A stretch of DNA of 64,000 nucleotides from Enterococcus cecorum DSM 20682 = ATCC 43198 (GCF_000407565.1 NZ_ASWI01000004.1:390001-454000), one strand, 5' to 3'; shown: positions 26,304 through 36,577, numbered from the stretch's first letter. Numbers and translations are program-made. Notes: generated by a model not told the origin, from the sequence alone.

Positions 26304-26394
26304 GGGCACTCTTAAAATTTAAGAGTCAGATTCGTGTAAATAATTGCTCCCTATTCATTCTGATTTTGATTGGATAGGGGGCGTCTTTTATTTT
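26304..26394 (+). promoter_or_regulatory. CTP-sensing attenuator of pyrG
   Basis: The transcript is predicted to begin GGGCACTC. A terminator follows, with GCTCCCTATTC (26345-26355) pairing to GGATAGGGGGCG (26372-26383), then a T-rich run. This is the layout known from B. subtilis pyrG: when CTP is low, polymerase stutters at position 4 and adds extra G residues at the 5' end, which pair with the CTCCC arm and prevent termination. Confidence 0.85.
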
Positions 26395-26418
26395 ATGAAT
26401 CTTCCTGAAAACACGTAA

Positions 26419-28035
<1,617 letters not shown>

Positions 28036-28044
28036 TTTATTTTT

Positions 28045-28080
28045 AGCACTCGGCCAATTGTCGGGTGCTTAATTTTATTT
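28045..28080 (+). terminator. pyrG terminator
   Basis: AGCACTCG (28045-28052) pairs with CGGGTGCT (28062-28069) with one T-G pair, then TAATTTTATTTT. Confidence 0.75.
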
Positions 28081-28177
28081 TCAGAAAATGTTTCGAAATG
28101 AAAAGCTGTTCTTTTCGGTTATTTTTGAAAAAAGTTAAATTTTTATAGCGATAATGCTAGTAATTCGTGAAAAATTT

Positions 28178-28213
28178 TGCTAAAATATACATGTTGGTTA
28201 AGTATAGCTTAAC
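28178..28213 (+). promoter_or_regulatory. fba extended -10 promoter with downstream palindrome
   Basis: TGCTAAAAT at 28178-28186 is an extended -10. Eleven bases on lies a perfect palindrome GTTAAG-TATAG-CTTAAC (28197-28213), placed where a repressor would block initiation or early elongation. The regulator is not known; the GntR/HutC-type gene downstream of fba is one candidate. Confidence 0.55.
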
Positions 28214-28250
28214 AAATAAAAGTTTTTCTAATACTTAGGAGGAATTAATT

Positions 28251-29120
28251 ATGCCATTAGTATCAGGTACTGAAATTTTCAAGGCAGCACGTAAAGGTGG
28301 ATACGCTGTAGGTGCGTTCAACACAAATAACTTAGAATGGACTCAAGCGCTCTTAGAAGCTGCTCAAGCTAAGAATGCGCCAGTTTTAATCCAAACTTCT
28401 ATGGGTGCTGCTAAATACATGGGTGGCTATAAAGTTGTTAAAAACTTAGTAGAAAACTTAATCGAATCAATGAACATCACTGTGCCAGTAGTTTTACACT
28501 TAGACCATGGTACATACGAAGCAGCTTTAGAATGTATCGAAGCTGGATACACTTCAGTTATGTTTGATGGTTCTCACTTACCATTTGAAGAAAACTTAGA
28601 AAAAGCAAAAGACGTTGTAGCTAAAGCACATGCTAAAGGTGTTTCTGTTGAATGTGAAGTTGGTTCAATTGGTGGTGAAGAAGACGGCGTTATCGGTGCT
28701 GGTGAATTAGCTGATATCGAAGAATGTAAACAAATCGTTGCTACAGGTATCGACTTCTTAGCTTGTGGTATTGGTAACATTCACGGTGTATACCCAGAAA
28801 ACTGGCAAGGTCTTGCTTTTGATCACTTACAAGCAATTGCTGATGCTGTAGGTCACGATGTACCATTAGTATTACATGGTGGATCAGGTATTCCTCAAGA
28901 ACAAATTGAAAAAGCAATTAAAATGGGTGTTTCTAAAGTTAACGTTAACACTGAATTCCAATTATCATTTGCTAAAGCTACTCGTGAATATATCGAAGCT
29001 GGTAAAGATTTAGAAGGTAAAGGATTCGACCCACGTAAATTATTAGCTCCTGGTAAAGCAGCTATCGTTAAAGATGCTGAAGAACACATTGACTGGTTCG
29101 GTTCAGCTAACAAAGCTTAA
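28251..29120 (+). CDS. fba: Class II fructose-bisphosphate aldolase
   Basis: A 289-residue zinc aldolase of glycolysis, splitting fructose 1,6-bisphosphate. Zinc and catalytic residues lie in VLHLDHGTYEAA and VECEVGSIGGEEDG, then ACGIGNIHGVYP and VLHGGSGIP; phosphate binding is in KVNVNTEFQ. Codon choice is highly restricted (GAA, TTA, CCA), as expected of a strongly expressed gene. The ribosome site AGGAGG is strong. It is transcribed alone and ends at a perfect terminator. Confidence 0.95.
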   Translation: MPLVSGTEIFKAARKGGYAVGAFNTNNLEWTQALLEAAQAKNAPVLIQTSMGAAKYMGGYKVVKNLVENLIESMNITVPVVLHLDHGTYEAALECIEAGYTSVMFDGSHLPFEENLEKAKDVVAKAHAKGVSVECEVGSIGGEEDGVIGAGELADIEECKQIVATGIDFLACGIGNIHGVYPENWQGLAFDHLQAIADAVGHDVPLVLHGGSGIPQEQIEKAIKMGVSKVNVNTEFQLSFAKATREYIEAGKDLEGKGFDPRKLLAPGKAAIVKDAEEHIDWFGSANKA

Positions 29121-29147
29121 TTAATTTACGCAAATTGCAAATTAAAG

Positions 29148-29182
29148 CATCATCTACATTTTTTGTAGGTGATGTTTTTTTT
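29148..29182 (+). terminator. fba terminator
   Basis: CATCATCTACA (29148-29158) pairs with TGTAGGTGATG (29164-29174), then eight T. Confidence 0.9.
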
Positions 29183-29239
29183 ACACCTTTCAATCTAACT
29201 ATTCCATATTATTGTCAAGATAATATGATTATTTAATTT

Positions 29240-29279
29240 ATACTGATACATTTTATATTTATTTGGTGTATAATAGTAT
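29240..29279 (+). promoter_or_regulatory. GntR-gene promoter inside an inverted repeat
   Basis: The -10 TATAAT (29269-29274) lies in the right arm of an imperfect inverted repeat: ATACTGATACA (29240-29250) against TGTATAATAGTAT (29267-29279). The position suits an autoregulatory operator. No good -35 box is seen. Confidence 0.4.
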
Positions 29280-29344
29280 TGTAGATAAAAGTGAATATTA
29301 TATTTAATTGTATATTCTTGTTTTTTTATGAACGAGGGATTGAT

Positions 29345-30067
29345 ATGGGGGATTATGGATATAAGGCAATTTCCGCTGATATCCGAAAAAAAATTCAATC
29401 GGGTTATTATCATGCTGGAGATTATTTACCGAAACAATTTGACTTGGCTAAACGGTATCATACGAGTAGAATAACGATACAAAAAGCCTTACGAGTTTTA
29501 TCGATGGAGGGCTTTTTATTGTCAAAAAAAGGGGTCGGGACAATTGTCAAAGATGCAGGAGTCCTATATTCTGATTATATGACAAATCAAAACAAAGACA
29601 TTGATATGCATTTAGTATCATCTAAAGATTATAAAGTAAGTAGTCGGATGATTTCTTTTGATGTCCGTCCGCTTGATGAGGATGAAGCAGCGATATTACT
29701 GCTTAAACCAAACGAATTGGTATATGATATTACTCGTTTAAGATATGTGAATAATGAACCTTTACGTATAGAATATTTATTAATTCCTCAAAAATATTTT
29801 CCAGAATTACAAATAGATGATTTGGAAGATTCACTTTACGAATACATATATATTCAAACGAAGCAGAAATTGTCTAAATCATTATTAAAAATTACCGCCG
29901 ATTTTCCAGATTTTTATGACCAAAAATATTTATGTGTGGATGATCACCAGGTAATTCTTAATATTGAACAAACTACCTATTTTAATAGTGGTATTCCTTG
30001 TTTTTTAGCTGAGATTCGATACGGTTCTGATAATGGGCAAATTATTTCCGTCTATCAACTAGATTAA
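29345..30067 (+). CDS. GntR/HutC-family regulator with UTRA domain
   Basis: A 240-residue repressor. The N-terminal winged helix reads QFDLAKRYHTSRITIQKALR (about residues 35-54) with the wing GVGTIVKD; the C-terminal two thirds form a UTRA effector domain (YDITRLRYVNNEPLRIEY), which in this family binds sugar phosphates or similar metabolites. ATG 29345 is chosen with GAGGGAT upstream. No transporter or sugar-use gene is next to it, so its target is uncertain: itself, fba upstream, or genes outside the window. Confidence 0.88.
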   Translation: MGDYGYKAISADIRKKIQSGYYHAGDYLPKQFDLAKRYHTSRITIQKALRVLSMEGFLLSKKGVGTIVKDAGVLYSDYMTNQNKDIDMHLVSSKDYKVSSRMISFDVRPLDEDEAAILLLKPNELVYDITRLRYVNNEPLRIEYLLIPQKYFPELQIDDLEDSLYEYIYIQTKQKLSKSLLKITADFPDFYDQKYLCVDDHQVILNIEQTTYFNSGIPCFLAEIRYGSDNGQIISVYQLD

Positions 30068-30080
30068 TAGATAATAATAG

Positions 30081-30112
30081 ACAGATATCATTGTAAAGGT
30101 ATCTGTTTTTTT
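30081..30112 (+). terminator. GntR-gene terminator
   Basis: ACAGATA (30081-30087) pairs with TATCTGT (30100-30106), then a run of T. Confidence 0.8.
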
Positions 30113-30250
30113 GCTTTAATAGATAAATTAAATAGACGAATGTTTTTTTAAGAGTTTATTCTTATTTCTTTTTTCTAAAGATTTTCTATGATAAAATATT
30201 AAGGATGAGTAAAAATCTCGCAATAATTCTTTAGTTAAAGGTGAATATAT

Positions 30251-31510
30251 ATGAAAAAAATAGTCATTAATGGAAATCGTCCATTAAAAGGAGAAGTAAC
30301 GATATCAGGAGCTAAAAATAGTGCAGTGGCCTTAATTCCGGCTGCTATTTTAGCGGATTCTCCAGTAACCTTAGAAGGTGTTCCGGATATTCAAGATGTT
30401 CACTCATTAATGGAAATCTTGGAAATTATGGGTGTAAAAGTGAAGTTTGAAAATAATACTTTAGAAATTGACCCAAGAGAAATTGTCTCTATTCCGATGC
30501 CAAGTGGTAAAATCAATAGCTTACGTGCTTCCTACTATTTTATGGGCGCATTATTAGCAAAGTTTGGTGAAGGAGTTGTTGGCTTACCTGGTGGCTGTAA
30601 TTTAGGTCCTCGTCCAATTGATTTGCATATTAAAGGATTTGAAACTTTAGGTGCTACAGTGACCAACGAACAAGGTGCGATGTATTTACGTACTGATGAA
30701 AAAGGGCTTCAAGGAGAACGTATTTATATGGATATGGTTTCGATTGGGGCTACAATTAATGTGATGCTAGCAGCTGTGAAGGCAAAAGGCAAGACGATTA
30801 TTGAAAATGCGGCTCGCGAACCTGAAATTATCGATGTAGCGACTTTATTAAATAATATGGGTGCGAAAATTCGTGGTGCTGGAACCAATGAAATCCGAAT
30901 TGAAGGGGTCGAGCATTTACATGGGTGCCGTCATATGATTATTCCAGACCGTATTGAAGCAGGTACCTATCTTTCAATGGCAGCTGCAGTAGGTCAAGGT
31001 GTGACTGTAAAAAATGTGATTTTTGAACACTTAGAAAGTTTTATTGCTAAATTAGAAGAAATGGGTGTGCGAATGGATATTTCTGAAGATAGTATTTATG
31101 TCCATCCTGCAGAAAAGTTAAATCCAATCAGCGTGAAAACTTTCCCATATCCGGGATTTGCAACGGATTTACAACAACCAATTACACCATTACTGTTTAA
31201 AGCCCAAGGAACATCAGAAATCATCGATACCATTTATCCTAAACGTATTGGCCATATTCCGGAATTGGCGCGTATGGGTGGCGATGCAAGAGTTGAAGGA
31301 AATTACATGTACCTAGGTCATACAGCGCATTTAACTGGGGCAGAGGTAGCCGCTTCTGATTTACGTGCCGGGGCTTGTCTTGTGATTGCGGGCTTAATGG
31401 CAGAGGGTACGACAAAGATTTCCAAAGTAGAAAATATTTTACGTGGGTATGACCATATTATTGAAAAACTAACTGCTTTAGGGGCAGATATTCAAATGAT
31501 TGAGGAGTGA
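30251..31510 (+). CDS. murA2: UDP-N-acetylglucosamine 1-carboxyvinyltransferase 2
   Basis: A 419-residue enolpyruvyl transferase making the first committed precursor of peptidoglycan. It starts [22 protein letters not shown] split at the conserved Lys/Asn, and the loop cysteine that fosfomycin alkylates is present in [13 protein letters not shown]. Gram-positives have two MurA enzymes. The place directly before rho is that of the second paralogue (MurZ/MurAB), hence the symbol; the sequence alone does not settle which paralogue it is. It overlaps the ribosome site of rho. Confidence 0.9.
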   Translation: MKKIVINGNRPLKGEVTISGAKNSAVALIPAAILADSPVTLEGVPDIQDVHSLMEILEIMGVKVKFENNTLEIDPREIVSIPMPSGKINSLRASYYFMGALLAKFGEGVVGLPGGCNLGPRPIDLHIKGFETLGATVTNEQGAMYLRTDEKGLQGERIYMDMVSIGATINVMLAAVKAKGKTIIENAAREPEIIDVATLLNNMGAKIRGAGTNEIRIEGVEHLHGCRHMIIPDRIEAGTYLSMAAAVGQGVTVKNVIFEHLESFIAKLEEMGVRMDISEDSIYVHPAEKLNPISVKTFPYPGFATDLQQPITPLLFKAQGTSEIIDTIYPKRIGHIPELARMGGDARVEGNYMYLGHTAHLTGAEVAASDLRAGACLVIAGLMAEGTTKISKVENILRGYDHIIEKLTALGADIQMIEE

Positions 31511-31517
31511 TTCGGGC

Positions 31518-32831
31518 GTGAGTGATTATTTAACAATGGCTGAGTTAGAAAACAAAACTTTAAAAGAAATCTATACATATGCACGCGAGTTTAAGATTCC
31601 TTACTACAGTCAAATGAATAAAAAAGAACTTTCACTAGCAGTTATCCGTGCACAGGCAGAAAAGCAAGGTTTCTTCTATATGGAAGGTATCTTAGACATT
31701 ACCCATCAAGACGGCTATGGATTTTTGCGACCAATTAACTATGGCCCGAGTGCTGAAGATATTTATATTTCTTCTTCGCAAATTCGACGTTTCGGGTTGC
31801 GAATTGGCGATAAAGTGGCAGGAAAAGCTCGCCCACCCAAGGAAAGTGAACGTTATTATGGCTTGATGCATGTTGAAAGTGTGAATGGAAAAGATCCTGA
31901 AGAAGCAAAACAACGACCATACTTTCCGGCATTGACACCTCTATATCCAAATAAACAAATTCAATTATCAACAAAAGGCAATATGTTAACTACACGAATG
32001 ATTGATATGTTTGCGCCCGTTGGATTTGGACAACGTGGTTTGATTGTGGCACCTCCAAAGGCCGGAAAAACCACGATTTTAAAAGAAATTGCCAATGGGA
32101 TTACCGAAAATCATCCAGAGGTCGAGTTGATTGTGCTTTTAATTGACGAACGCCCGGAAGAAGTGACCGATTTAGAACGCAGTGTCAAAGGGGATGTTGT
32201 ATATTCTACCTTTGATTTACAGCCAAGCAACCATACACGCGTTTCGGAGTTAGTTTTAGAGCGAGCGATGCGATTGGTAGAAGATAAGCGCGATGTTGTG
32301 ATTTTGATGGATAGTATTACCCGTCTTGCTCGTGCTTATAATTTGGTTGTTCCGCCAAGTGGTCGTACCTTAAGTGGTGGGATTGATCCGGCTGCTTTGT
32401 ATAAACCTAAAAAATTCTTTGGGGCAGCCCGTAATATTGAAGAAGGAGGTAGTTTAACAATTTTAGCTACAGCCTTAGTGGATACGGGGAGCCGCATGGA
32501 TGATGTCATTTATGAAGAGTTCAAGGGTACAGGAAATATGGAATTACAGCTTTCTCGTCAACTAGCTGAACGTCGTATTTTCCCAGCTATTGATATGAAG
32601 AAATCAGGTACACGTAAAGAAGATTTACTGATGTCAGAAGAACAACTAGAAGAGACTTGGCGCTTACGTAAGAATATGGTCGGTGACTCGTTGGATTATA
32701 CTGAGCAATTTATTCAGATTTTGCGTAAAACGAAGAATAATGAAGAATTTATCCAGGCCTTTCAAGATATTACTTTTGAGAATGAAGAAAAAACCATCCG
32801 ACCAAACAGACGTTATATCAAGAAAAATTAG
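31518..32831 (+). CDS. rho: Transcription termination factor Rho
   Basis: A 437-residue hexameric RNA helicase. The N-terminal Rho-N segment ([19 protein letters not shown]) is followed by the cold-shock-like RNA-binding domain ([17 protein letters not shown]), then the ATPase with Walker [12 protein letters not shown], Walker [18 protein letters not shown] and the Q loop. GTG 31518 is chosen with GAGGAG at 31502-31507. It starts 7 bases after murA2, in one operon with it. Confidence 0.95.
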   Translation: MSDYLTMAELENKTLKEIYTYAREFKIPYYSQMNKKELSLAVIRAQAEKQGFFYMEGILDITHQDGYGFLRPINYGPSAEDIYISSSQIRRFGLRIGDKVAGKARPPKESERYYGLMHVESVNGKDPEEAKQRPYFPALTPLYPNKQIQLSTKGNMLTTRMIDMFAPVGFGQRGLIVAPPKAGKTTILKEIANGITENHPEVELIVLLIDERPEEVTDLERSVKGDVVYSTFDLQPSNHTRVSELVLERAMRLVEDKRDVVILMDSITRLARAYNLVVPPSGRTLSGGIDPAALYKPKKFFGAARNIEEGGSLTILATALVDTGSRMDDVIYEEFKGTGNMELQLSRQLAERRIFPAIDMKKSGTRKEDLLMSEEQLEETWRLRKNMVGDSLDYTEQFIQILRKTKNNEEFIQAFQDITFENEEKTIRPNRRYIKKN

Positions 32832-32840
32832 CTAAAACGA

Positions 32841-32935
32841 TTGACAGTACAAATGGATTTTGCTAAGATAAATTTGTTGTATGTCAACGAAGAATAACTC
32901 TGGCTCAGCAAATGGACCAGGGCAAAGGAGAGAAA
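32841..32935 (+). promoter_or_regulatory. Promoter and possible L31 leader of rpmE2
   Basis: TTGACA (32841-32846), 17-base spacer, TAAGAT (32864-32869) with a TGC extension. The short leader can form GTTG-TATGT-CAAC and a CTCTGG/CCAGGG hairpin that ends at the ribosome site AAAGGAG. Ribosomal-protein leaders for L31 are known in Firmicutes. This one is proposed by position and shape only. Confidence 0.5.
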
Positions 32936-32938
32936 AAC

Positions 32939-33187
32939 ATGAAAGCAAATATTCATCCAGATTACCATCCAGTAGTATTTATGGATTCTACAACAGGATT
33001 CAAATTTTTATCAGGTTCAACTAAAACTTCAAACGAAACAGTTGAATGGGAAGATGGAAACACTTATCCATTAATCCGTGTCGAAGTGACATCAGATTCA
33101 CACCCATTCTACACTGGTCGTCAAAAATTCACTCAAGCAGACGGACGCGTGGATCGTTTCAACAAAAAGTACGGTTTCACAAATTAA
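32939..33187 (+). CDS. rpmE2: 50S ribosomal protein L31, type B
   Basis: An 82-residue ribosomal protein beginning [16 protein letters not shown]. It has no cysteine, so it is the zinc-free type B form that can replace the zinc-binding type when zinc is scarce. The start ATG follows AAAGGAG. Order murA2-rho-rpmE2 is the one seen in enterococci. Its own promoter lies upstream and no Zur-like site was noticed. Confidence 0.95.
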   Translation: MKANIHPDYHPVVFMDSTTGFKFLSGSTKTSNETVEWEDGNTYPLIRVEVTSDSHPFYTGRQKFTQADGRVDRFNKKYGFTN

Positions 33188-33239
33188 TTTCGTCTTTGCA
33201 CGAGAATTTCATTCAAAACATTGTTATAGCAACGTTTAT

Positions 33240-33274
33240 CGGCACTCTAGCTTTTCTCTGGAGTGTCGATTTTT
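33240..33274 (+). terminator. rpmE2 terminator
   Basis: CGGCACTCTAG (33240-33250) pairs with CTGGAGTGTCG (33258-33268) with two G-T pairs, then ATTTTTG. The following 180 bases to 33456 are AT-rich and hold nothing I can name. Confidence 0.75.
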
Positions 33275-33456
33275 GCGTTTGAATGCCATTTGAAATTTTA
33301 ATTAATTTGAAGGTATTTTACGAATATATCAGCAGTCTCGTTGGTTTATTTATTTTATGATAAGCCAAATAATTATGGAAATAAGTAAAATATACACAAT
33401 AAGTGCTTGCTAGTCAAAAGGGATTCGTTCTAATTTAATTATGGTATGGCTTTTTT

Positions 33457-33609
33457 TCAGATTTTAGTTTCACCCTTTTTCATTTTCTGTTTGTGTTCAA
33501 GTTCATCTAATTCTTGCACTAAATCTTGCTTGATATATTTTAAATATGACAATCTGACAAAAAGAACAACGATTATAGCAATAAAACTTACAATAATTAA
33601 CTTAAGCAT
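33457..33609 (-). CDS. Possible 50-residue membrane protein
   Basis: A short minus-strand frame. One hydrophobic helix fills residues 3-18 (LIIVSFIAIIVVLFVR), followed by a charged amphipathic tail (IKQDLVQELDELEHKQKMKK) that could form a coiled coil. The ribosome site is weak (GGATGTG). The codon use and the clean helix-plus-tail design favour a real gene over the opposite-strand frame. I do not recognise a family. The IS200/IS605 element begins about 40 bases upstream of its start and may have cut it from its promoter. Confidence 0.45.
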   Translation of the reverse strand: MLKLIIVSFIAIIVVLFVRLSYLKYIKQDLVQELDELEHKQKMKKGETKI

Positions 33610-33790
33610 TAACTATTCACATCCGTTGTGTTTCATTTTTTTAACGTAATTCAGGCAGAAGTCGCCCATCCTCTATAGGTGGTTGATGAATGCCATTCGG
33701 TATGAGGGTTACTGTTGGTAACTCGAAGACCGACAATACATTACATTGTCTGTTTATTTCGTTCTATGTTAAAATCAGTCTATATTAGAA

Positions 33791-34168
33791 GTGTTCCTTC
33801 TTTATTACCATCTTATTTTAGTAACTAAATATCGCAGACAAGTGATTGATGATGACATATCTGATTATGCTAAAGCTACTTTTGAAAGAATTTCAGAATC
33901 GTATCATATTACTTTAGTTAAGTGGAATCATGATAAAGACCATATTCATGTCATGTTCAAAGCTCATCCTAAAACAGAATTGACAAAATTCATCAACGCC
34001 TATAAAAGCGCTAGTTCAAGATTGATAAAACGCGATTTTCCAAGAGTCAAACAGTTTCTTTGGAAAGAACAGTTTTGGTCTAAAAGTTTTTGTCTGTTGA
34101 CGACTGGTGGAGCACCAATTGATGTGATAAAGAAATACATCCAAAATCAAGGAAACAATCATAAATAG
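33791..34168 (+). CDS. tnpA: IS200/IS605 Y1 transposase TnpA, probably N-terminally damaged
   Basis: A HUH single-strand transposase. The histidine pair stands in [10 protein letters not shown] and the catalytic tyrosine in [10 protein letters not shown] near the C-terminus. The open frame begins only with a GTG and no ribosome site; an ATG at 33766 in another frame encodes MLKSVY, which resembles the missing N-terminus, so a single-base frameshift near 33790 is likely. If so, the element could no longer move unaided. The remaining 125 residues look otherwise intact. Confidence 0.7.
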   Translation: MFLLYYHLILVTKYRRQVIDDDISDYAKATFERISESYHITLVKWNHDKDHIHVMFKAHPKTELTKFINAYKSASSRLIKRDFPRVKQFLWKEQFWSKSFCLLTTGGAPIDVIKKYIQNQGNNHK

Positions 34169-34184
34169 AAAGCAGGTGAACTTT

Positions 34185-35327
34185 GTGGAACGACTAAAAG
34201 CGTACAAATTCAGAATCTATCCAACAGAGGAACAAGAAATCTTCTTTGCCAAAACTTTCGGCTGCGTTCGTAAGGTCTACAATCTAATGCTTAATGACCG
34301 AAAAAAGGCGTATGAAGAAGTTAAAAATGCTCCTTCTAAAAAAATGATTTTTCCAACACCGGCTAAATATAAGGAAGAATTTCCATTTCTGAAAGAAGTG
34401 GATAGCCTTGCTTTGGCCAATGCCCAACTTCATTTAGATAAAGCATACAAGAATTTTTTTCGGAATAAATCCGTTGGATTTCCACGTTTCAAAAGTAAGA
34501 AAAATCCTATTCAGAGTTATACAACGAATAATCAAAATGGTACAGTTGCTTTGATTGATAATAAATTCATAAAAGTTCCTAAATTGAAATCATTAATAAG
34601 AATTAAGCTTCATAGACAACCAAAAGGGATGATTAAATCTGCTACAATATCACGGCATTCTAGTGGTAAATACTATATTTCTTTGTTATGTAAAGAAGAA
34701 ATTAGCGAGTTACCTAAAACCAATTCTGCCATTGGTATTGACTTAGGTATTACAGACTTTGCGATTCTTTCAGATGGACAAAAAATTGATAATAATAAAT
34801 TCACGTCCAAAATGGAAAAGAAATTAAAACGTGAACAACGCAAGTTATCTAGACGTGCCTTATTAGCTAAGAAAAAAGGTATCCCTTTATCTGAAGCTAA
34901 AAATTACCAAAAACAAAAACTCAAAGTAGCTAGATTGCATGAAAAAGTAATGAATCAACGTACTGATTTTCTGAATAAGTTAAGTACAGAAATTATCAAA
35001 AATCACGATATTATCTGTATTGAAGACTTAAACGTAAAAGGTATGTTGCGTAATCATAAATTAGCAAGAAGTATTTCTGATGTATCTTGGTCTAGCTTTG
35101 TGGCTAAGTTGCAATACAAAGCGGACTGGTATGGACGTGAAATCATCAAAGTGGATATGTGGTTTCCATCTAGTCAAATTTGTTCAGGATGCGGACATAA
35201 AGACGGTAAGAAACCGCTCGATATTCGAGAATGGACTTGCCCTATTTGTCATACTCATCATGACCGAGATATCAACGCTAGTATCAATATACTGACCGAA
35301 GGTCTAAGAATACAAACTTCAGCTTAG
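34185..35327 (+). CDS. tnpB: TnpB RNA-guided nuclease of the IS605 element
   Basis: A 380-residue TnpB, ancestor-type of Cas12 nucleases. The helix-turn-helix start is [13 protein letters not shown]. RuvC residues are intact: Asp in [10 protein letters not shown], Glu in [10 protein letters not shown], Asp in [10 protein letters not shown]. The zinc ribbon CSGCGHKDG...WTCPIC lies between the last two. GTG 34185 follows AGCAGGTG; the track from GTG 34176 is the alternative. TnpB uses an RNA from the element's right end to cut the empty donor site, which helps the element persist. Confidence 0.92.
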   Translation: MERLKAYKFRIYPTEEQEIFFAKTFGCVRKVYNLMLNDRKKAYEEVKNAPSKKMIFPTPAKYKEEFPFLKEVDSLALANAQLHLDKAYKNFFRNKSVGFPRFKSKKNPIQSYTTNNQNGTVALIDNKFIKVPKLKSLIRIKLHRQPKGMIKSATISRHSSGKYYISLLCKEEISELPKTNSAIGIDLGITDFAILSDGQKIDNNKFTSKMEKKLKREQRKLSRRALLAKKKGIPLSEAKNYQKQKLKVARLHEKVMNQRTDFLNKLSTEIIKNHDIICIEDLNVKGMLRNHKLARSISDVSWSSFVAKLQYKADWYGREIIKVDMWFPSSQICSGCGHKDGKKPLDIREWTCPICHTHHDRDINASINILTEGLRIQTSA

Positions 35328-35485
35328 GCACAATCAAAAAACCGTAGGAACTACGGGGATAGCTTGGTAAATAAGAGAAACCGCTGTTAGTGAAGAAATA
35401 AGCTATCAAGTATGCTCTATTCCCAAGAAGCTCCCACTTCAAGCGTTAAGAACCGTTAGGTTTAGCTAAGTGGTGAGTAGTTCAC
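35328..35485 (+). ncRNA. Putative omega-RNA (TnpB guide RNA scaffold)
   Basis: The region from the tnpB stop to the element's right end is well structured: CCGTAG-GAA-CTACGG (35342-35356), GATAGCTT (35358-35365) with AAGCTATC (35400-35407), and the right-end hairpin (35431-35439 with 35468-35477). In known TnpB systems the guide is the sequence just beyond the right end, here starting near 35486 (TCTGGTATGTTTGGATATGG). The 5' end of the RNA probably lies inside tnpB. Confidence 0.6.
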
Positions 35486-35508
35486 TCTGGTATGTTTGGA
35501 TATGGATA

Positions 35509-35661
35509 CTACTTCTTATTTTTCATTCTCTTGATAATCATTCCCACAAAGCAAATGGCATATATTGCAGCAAGCCATGAAGGGAGTGAATTGGATACTG
35601 CTAAAAACAAGCAAATTAAACTAAAGAGGAGCATCAGGATATAGAAGTATTTCATTATCAT
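35509..35661 (-). CDS. Small hydrophobic protein, about 50 residues
   Basis: A minus-strand frame beginning MIMKYFYILMLLFSLICL, with two likely membrane helices (about residues 4-20 and 27-41) and a basic end (KRMKNKK). GGAGG lies 4 bases before the first ATG and 10 before the second. It starts 18 bases after the DUF898-like gene and is surely translated from the same transcript if real. No known family. The IS605 right end is 23 bases beyond its stop. Confidence 0.6.
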   Translation of the reverse strand: MIMKYFYILMLLFSLICLFLAVSNSLPSWLAAIYAICFVGMIIKRMKNKK

Positions 35662-35679
35662 AAGTCCTCCGTAAACGTA

Positions 35680-35982
35680 TTAGATAAAGTGTGTATGTTT
35701 GACTTTCCATTGTTCTAGCTTGATATTGAGCCAAAAACTATAAATACCTAAAGTAATAATGGTGAGTAGAAACCATTTGATCCAGCTACCAAATAATTGC
35801 ATAGCGGTTCCATCGAAATAAAGTCTGCGTCCATTGATGACAGTATGCTTGATTTTCCAATTATACAGCAGGCAAATTCCCCACGGTGTGCAGATGCCAA
35901 GTGTACAAATTGTAATTATTGCCGCCAGTAGATAAGTGCCGATATAGGTAGCTAAACCACCATCAAAATAAGATTCATTCAT
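35680..35982 (-). CDS. DUF898-like small membrane protein
   Basis: A 100-residue integral membrane protein. Two hydrophobic segments (about residues 15-40 and 65-85) flank a polar motif KHTVINGRRLYFDGTAMQLFG, and the end is LEQWKVKHTHF. The repeated pattern xxWKxKHTxxxG/F is typical of DUF898/YjgN-like proteins of unknown function. AGGAGG precedes the ATG. A promoter (TTGCTT, 17 bases, TAAGAT) lies at 36014-36042. Confidence 0.8.
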   Translation of the reverse strand: MNESYFDGGLATYIGTYLLAAIITICTLGICTPWGICLLYNWKIKHTVINGRRLYFDGTAMQLFGSWIKWFLLTIITLGIYSFWLNIKLEQWKVKHTHFI

Positions 35983-36013
35983 AATAATGCTGCCTCCTTT
36001 TTATAACAAATGT

Positions 36014-36042
36014 ATCTTATATTATTTTCTAGAAAAAAGCAA
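36014..36042 (-). promoter_or_regulatory. Promoter of the DUF898-like gene
   Basis: On the minus strand TTGCTT (36037-36042), 17-base spacer, TAAGAT (36014-36019). Confidence 0.5.
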
Positions 36043-36110
36043 TTGGAATTTAAAAAAAATAGATTTAGAATGAGAAGTGTAAGATGAAATGGAGAATAGG
36101 AGGTGGGAAA

Positions 36111-36524
36111 ATGGTGTTATATCAATAGGCTTTAGCAATAGCAAGGGATGCGCATAAAGGTCAAGTTGATAAAGCAGGGGTGGATTATATCCAACCTCCA
36201 CTCTTTGTTGCAAGTTTGGTAGAAGGTGAGCTGGCTAAAACGGTGGCATTGTTGCATGATGTAGTAGAAGATTCGGATTGGACACTGGAGGATTTACGCA
36301 AGAAGGGTTTACCTGAAGAGGTTGTTCAAGCCGTTGGAATCCTAACTAAGAAACGTAATGAAAAATACGAAGAATATATATTACGTGTAAAGCAAAATCC
36401 TTTAGCTAGACAAGTAAAGTTGGCCGATTTGCAGCATAATTCTGATCTTTCAAGATTAACTACTGTTACAGAAATCGATCGCAAAAGAGCAGAAAAATAT
36501 CGACAAGCCATTGCATTTTTATGA
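36111..36524 (+). pseudogene. HD-domain phosphohydrolase with an early stop
   Basis: ATG after an excellent AGGAGGTGGG opens a frame with TAG as the sixth codon; the same frame then runs 132 codons to the TGA. The product would be a small HD protein of the RelA/SpoT-hydrolase-like type: ALAIARDAHKGQVDKAG, ALLHDVVEDSDW, KLADLQHNSDLSR. The first metal His (normally YIxHP) is replaced (YIQPPL), a second sign of decay. Translation from an inner GTG at 36180 would lack the start of the fold. Confidence 0.75.
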
Positions 36525-36531
36525 GAATTAA

Positions 36532-36574
36532 AAAAGAGAACTAGTCGCAACAATTAAAGGACTAGTTCTCTTTT
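36532..36574. terminator. Perfect bidirectional terminator
   Basis: 15-bp perfect stem AAAAGAGAACTAGTC (36532-36546) / GACTAGTTCTCTTTT (36560-36574), between the HD pseudogene and the converging PH-domain gene. Confidence 0.9.
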
Positions 36575-36577
36575 AGT

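Larger units (their letters stand above)
33646..35485 (+). mobile_element. IS200/IS605-family element (tnpA + tnpB)
   Basis: The order tnpA-tnpB in one direction, subterminal hairpins and absence of terminal inverted repeats are typical of the IS605 group. The left end has hairpins GTTAC-TGTTG-GTAAC (33708-33722) and GACAAT/ATTGTC (33732-33750). The right end has CTCCCACTT (35431-35439) pairing with AAGTGGTGAG (35468-35477) and stops near GTTCAC (35485). Exact ends are estimated, since such elements make no target duplication. Flanks are small minus-strand membrane-protein genes. Confidence 0.8.

Noticed and set aside
31692-31974. Two minus-strand frames opposite rho
   Set aside because: Shadows of the Rho RNA-binding domain, with no ribosome site.
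33446-33649. 67-codon plus-strand frame
   Set aside because: Low-complexity translation and no ribosome site; the minus-strand 50-residue frame in the same place has a far more protein-like layout.
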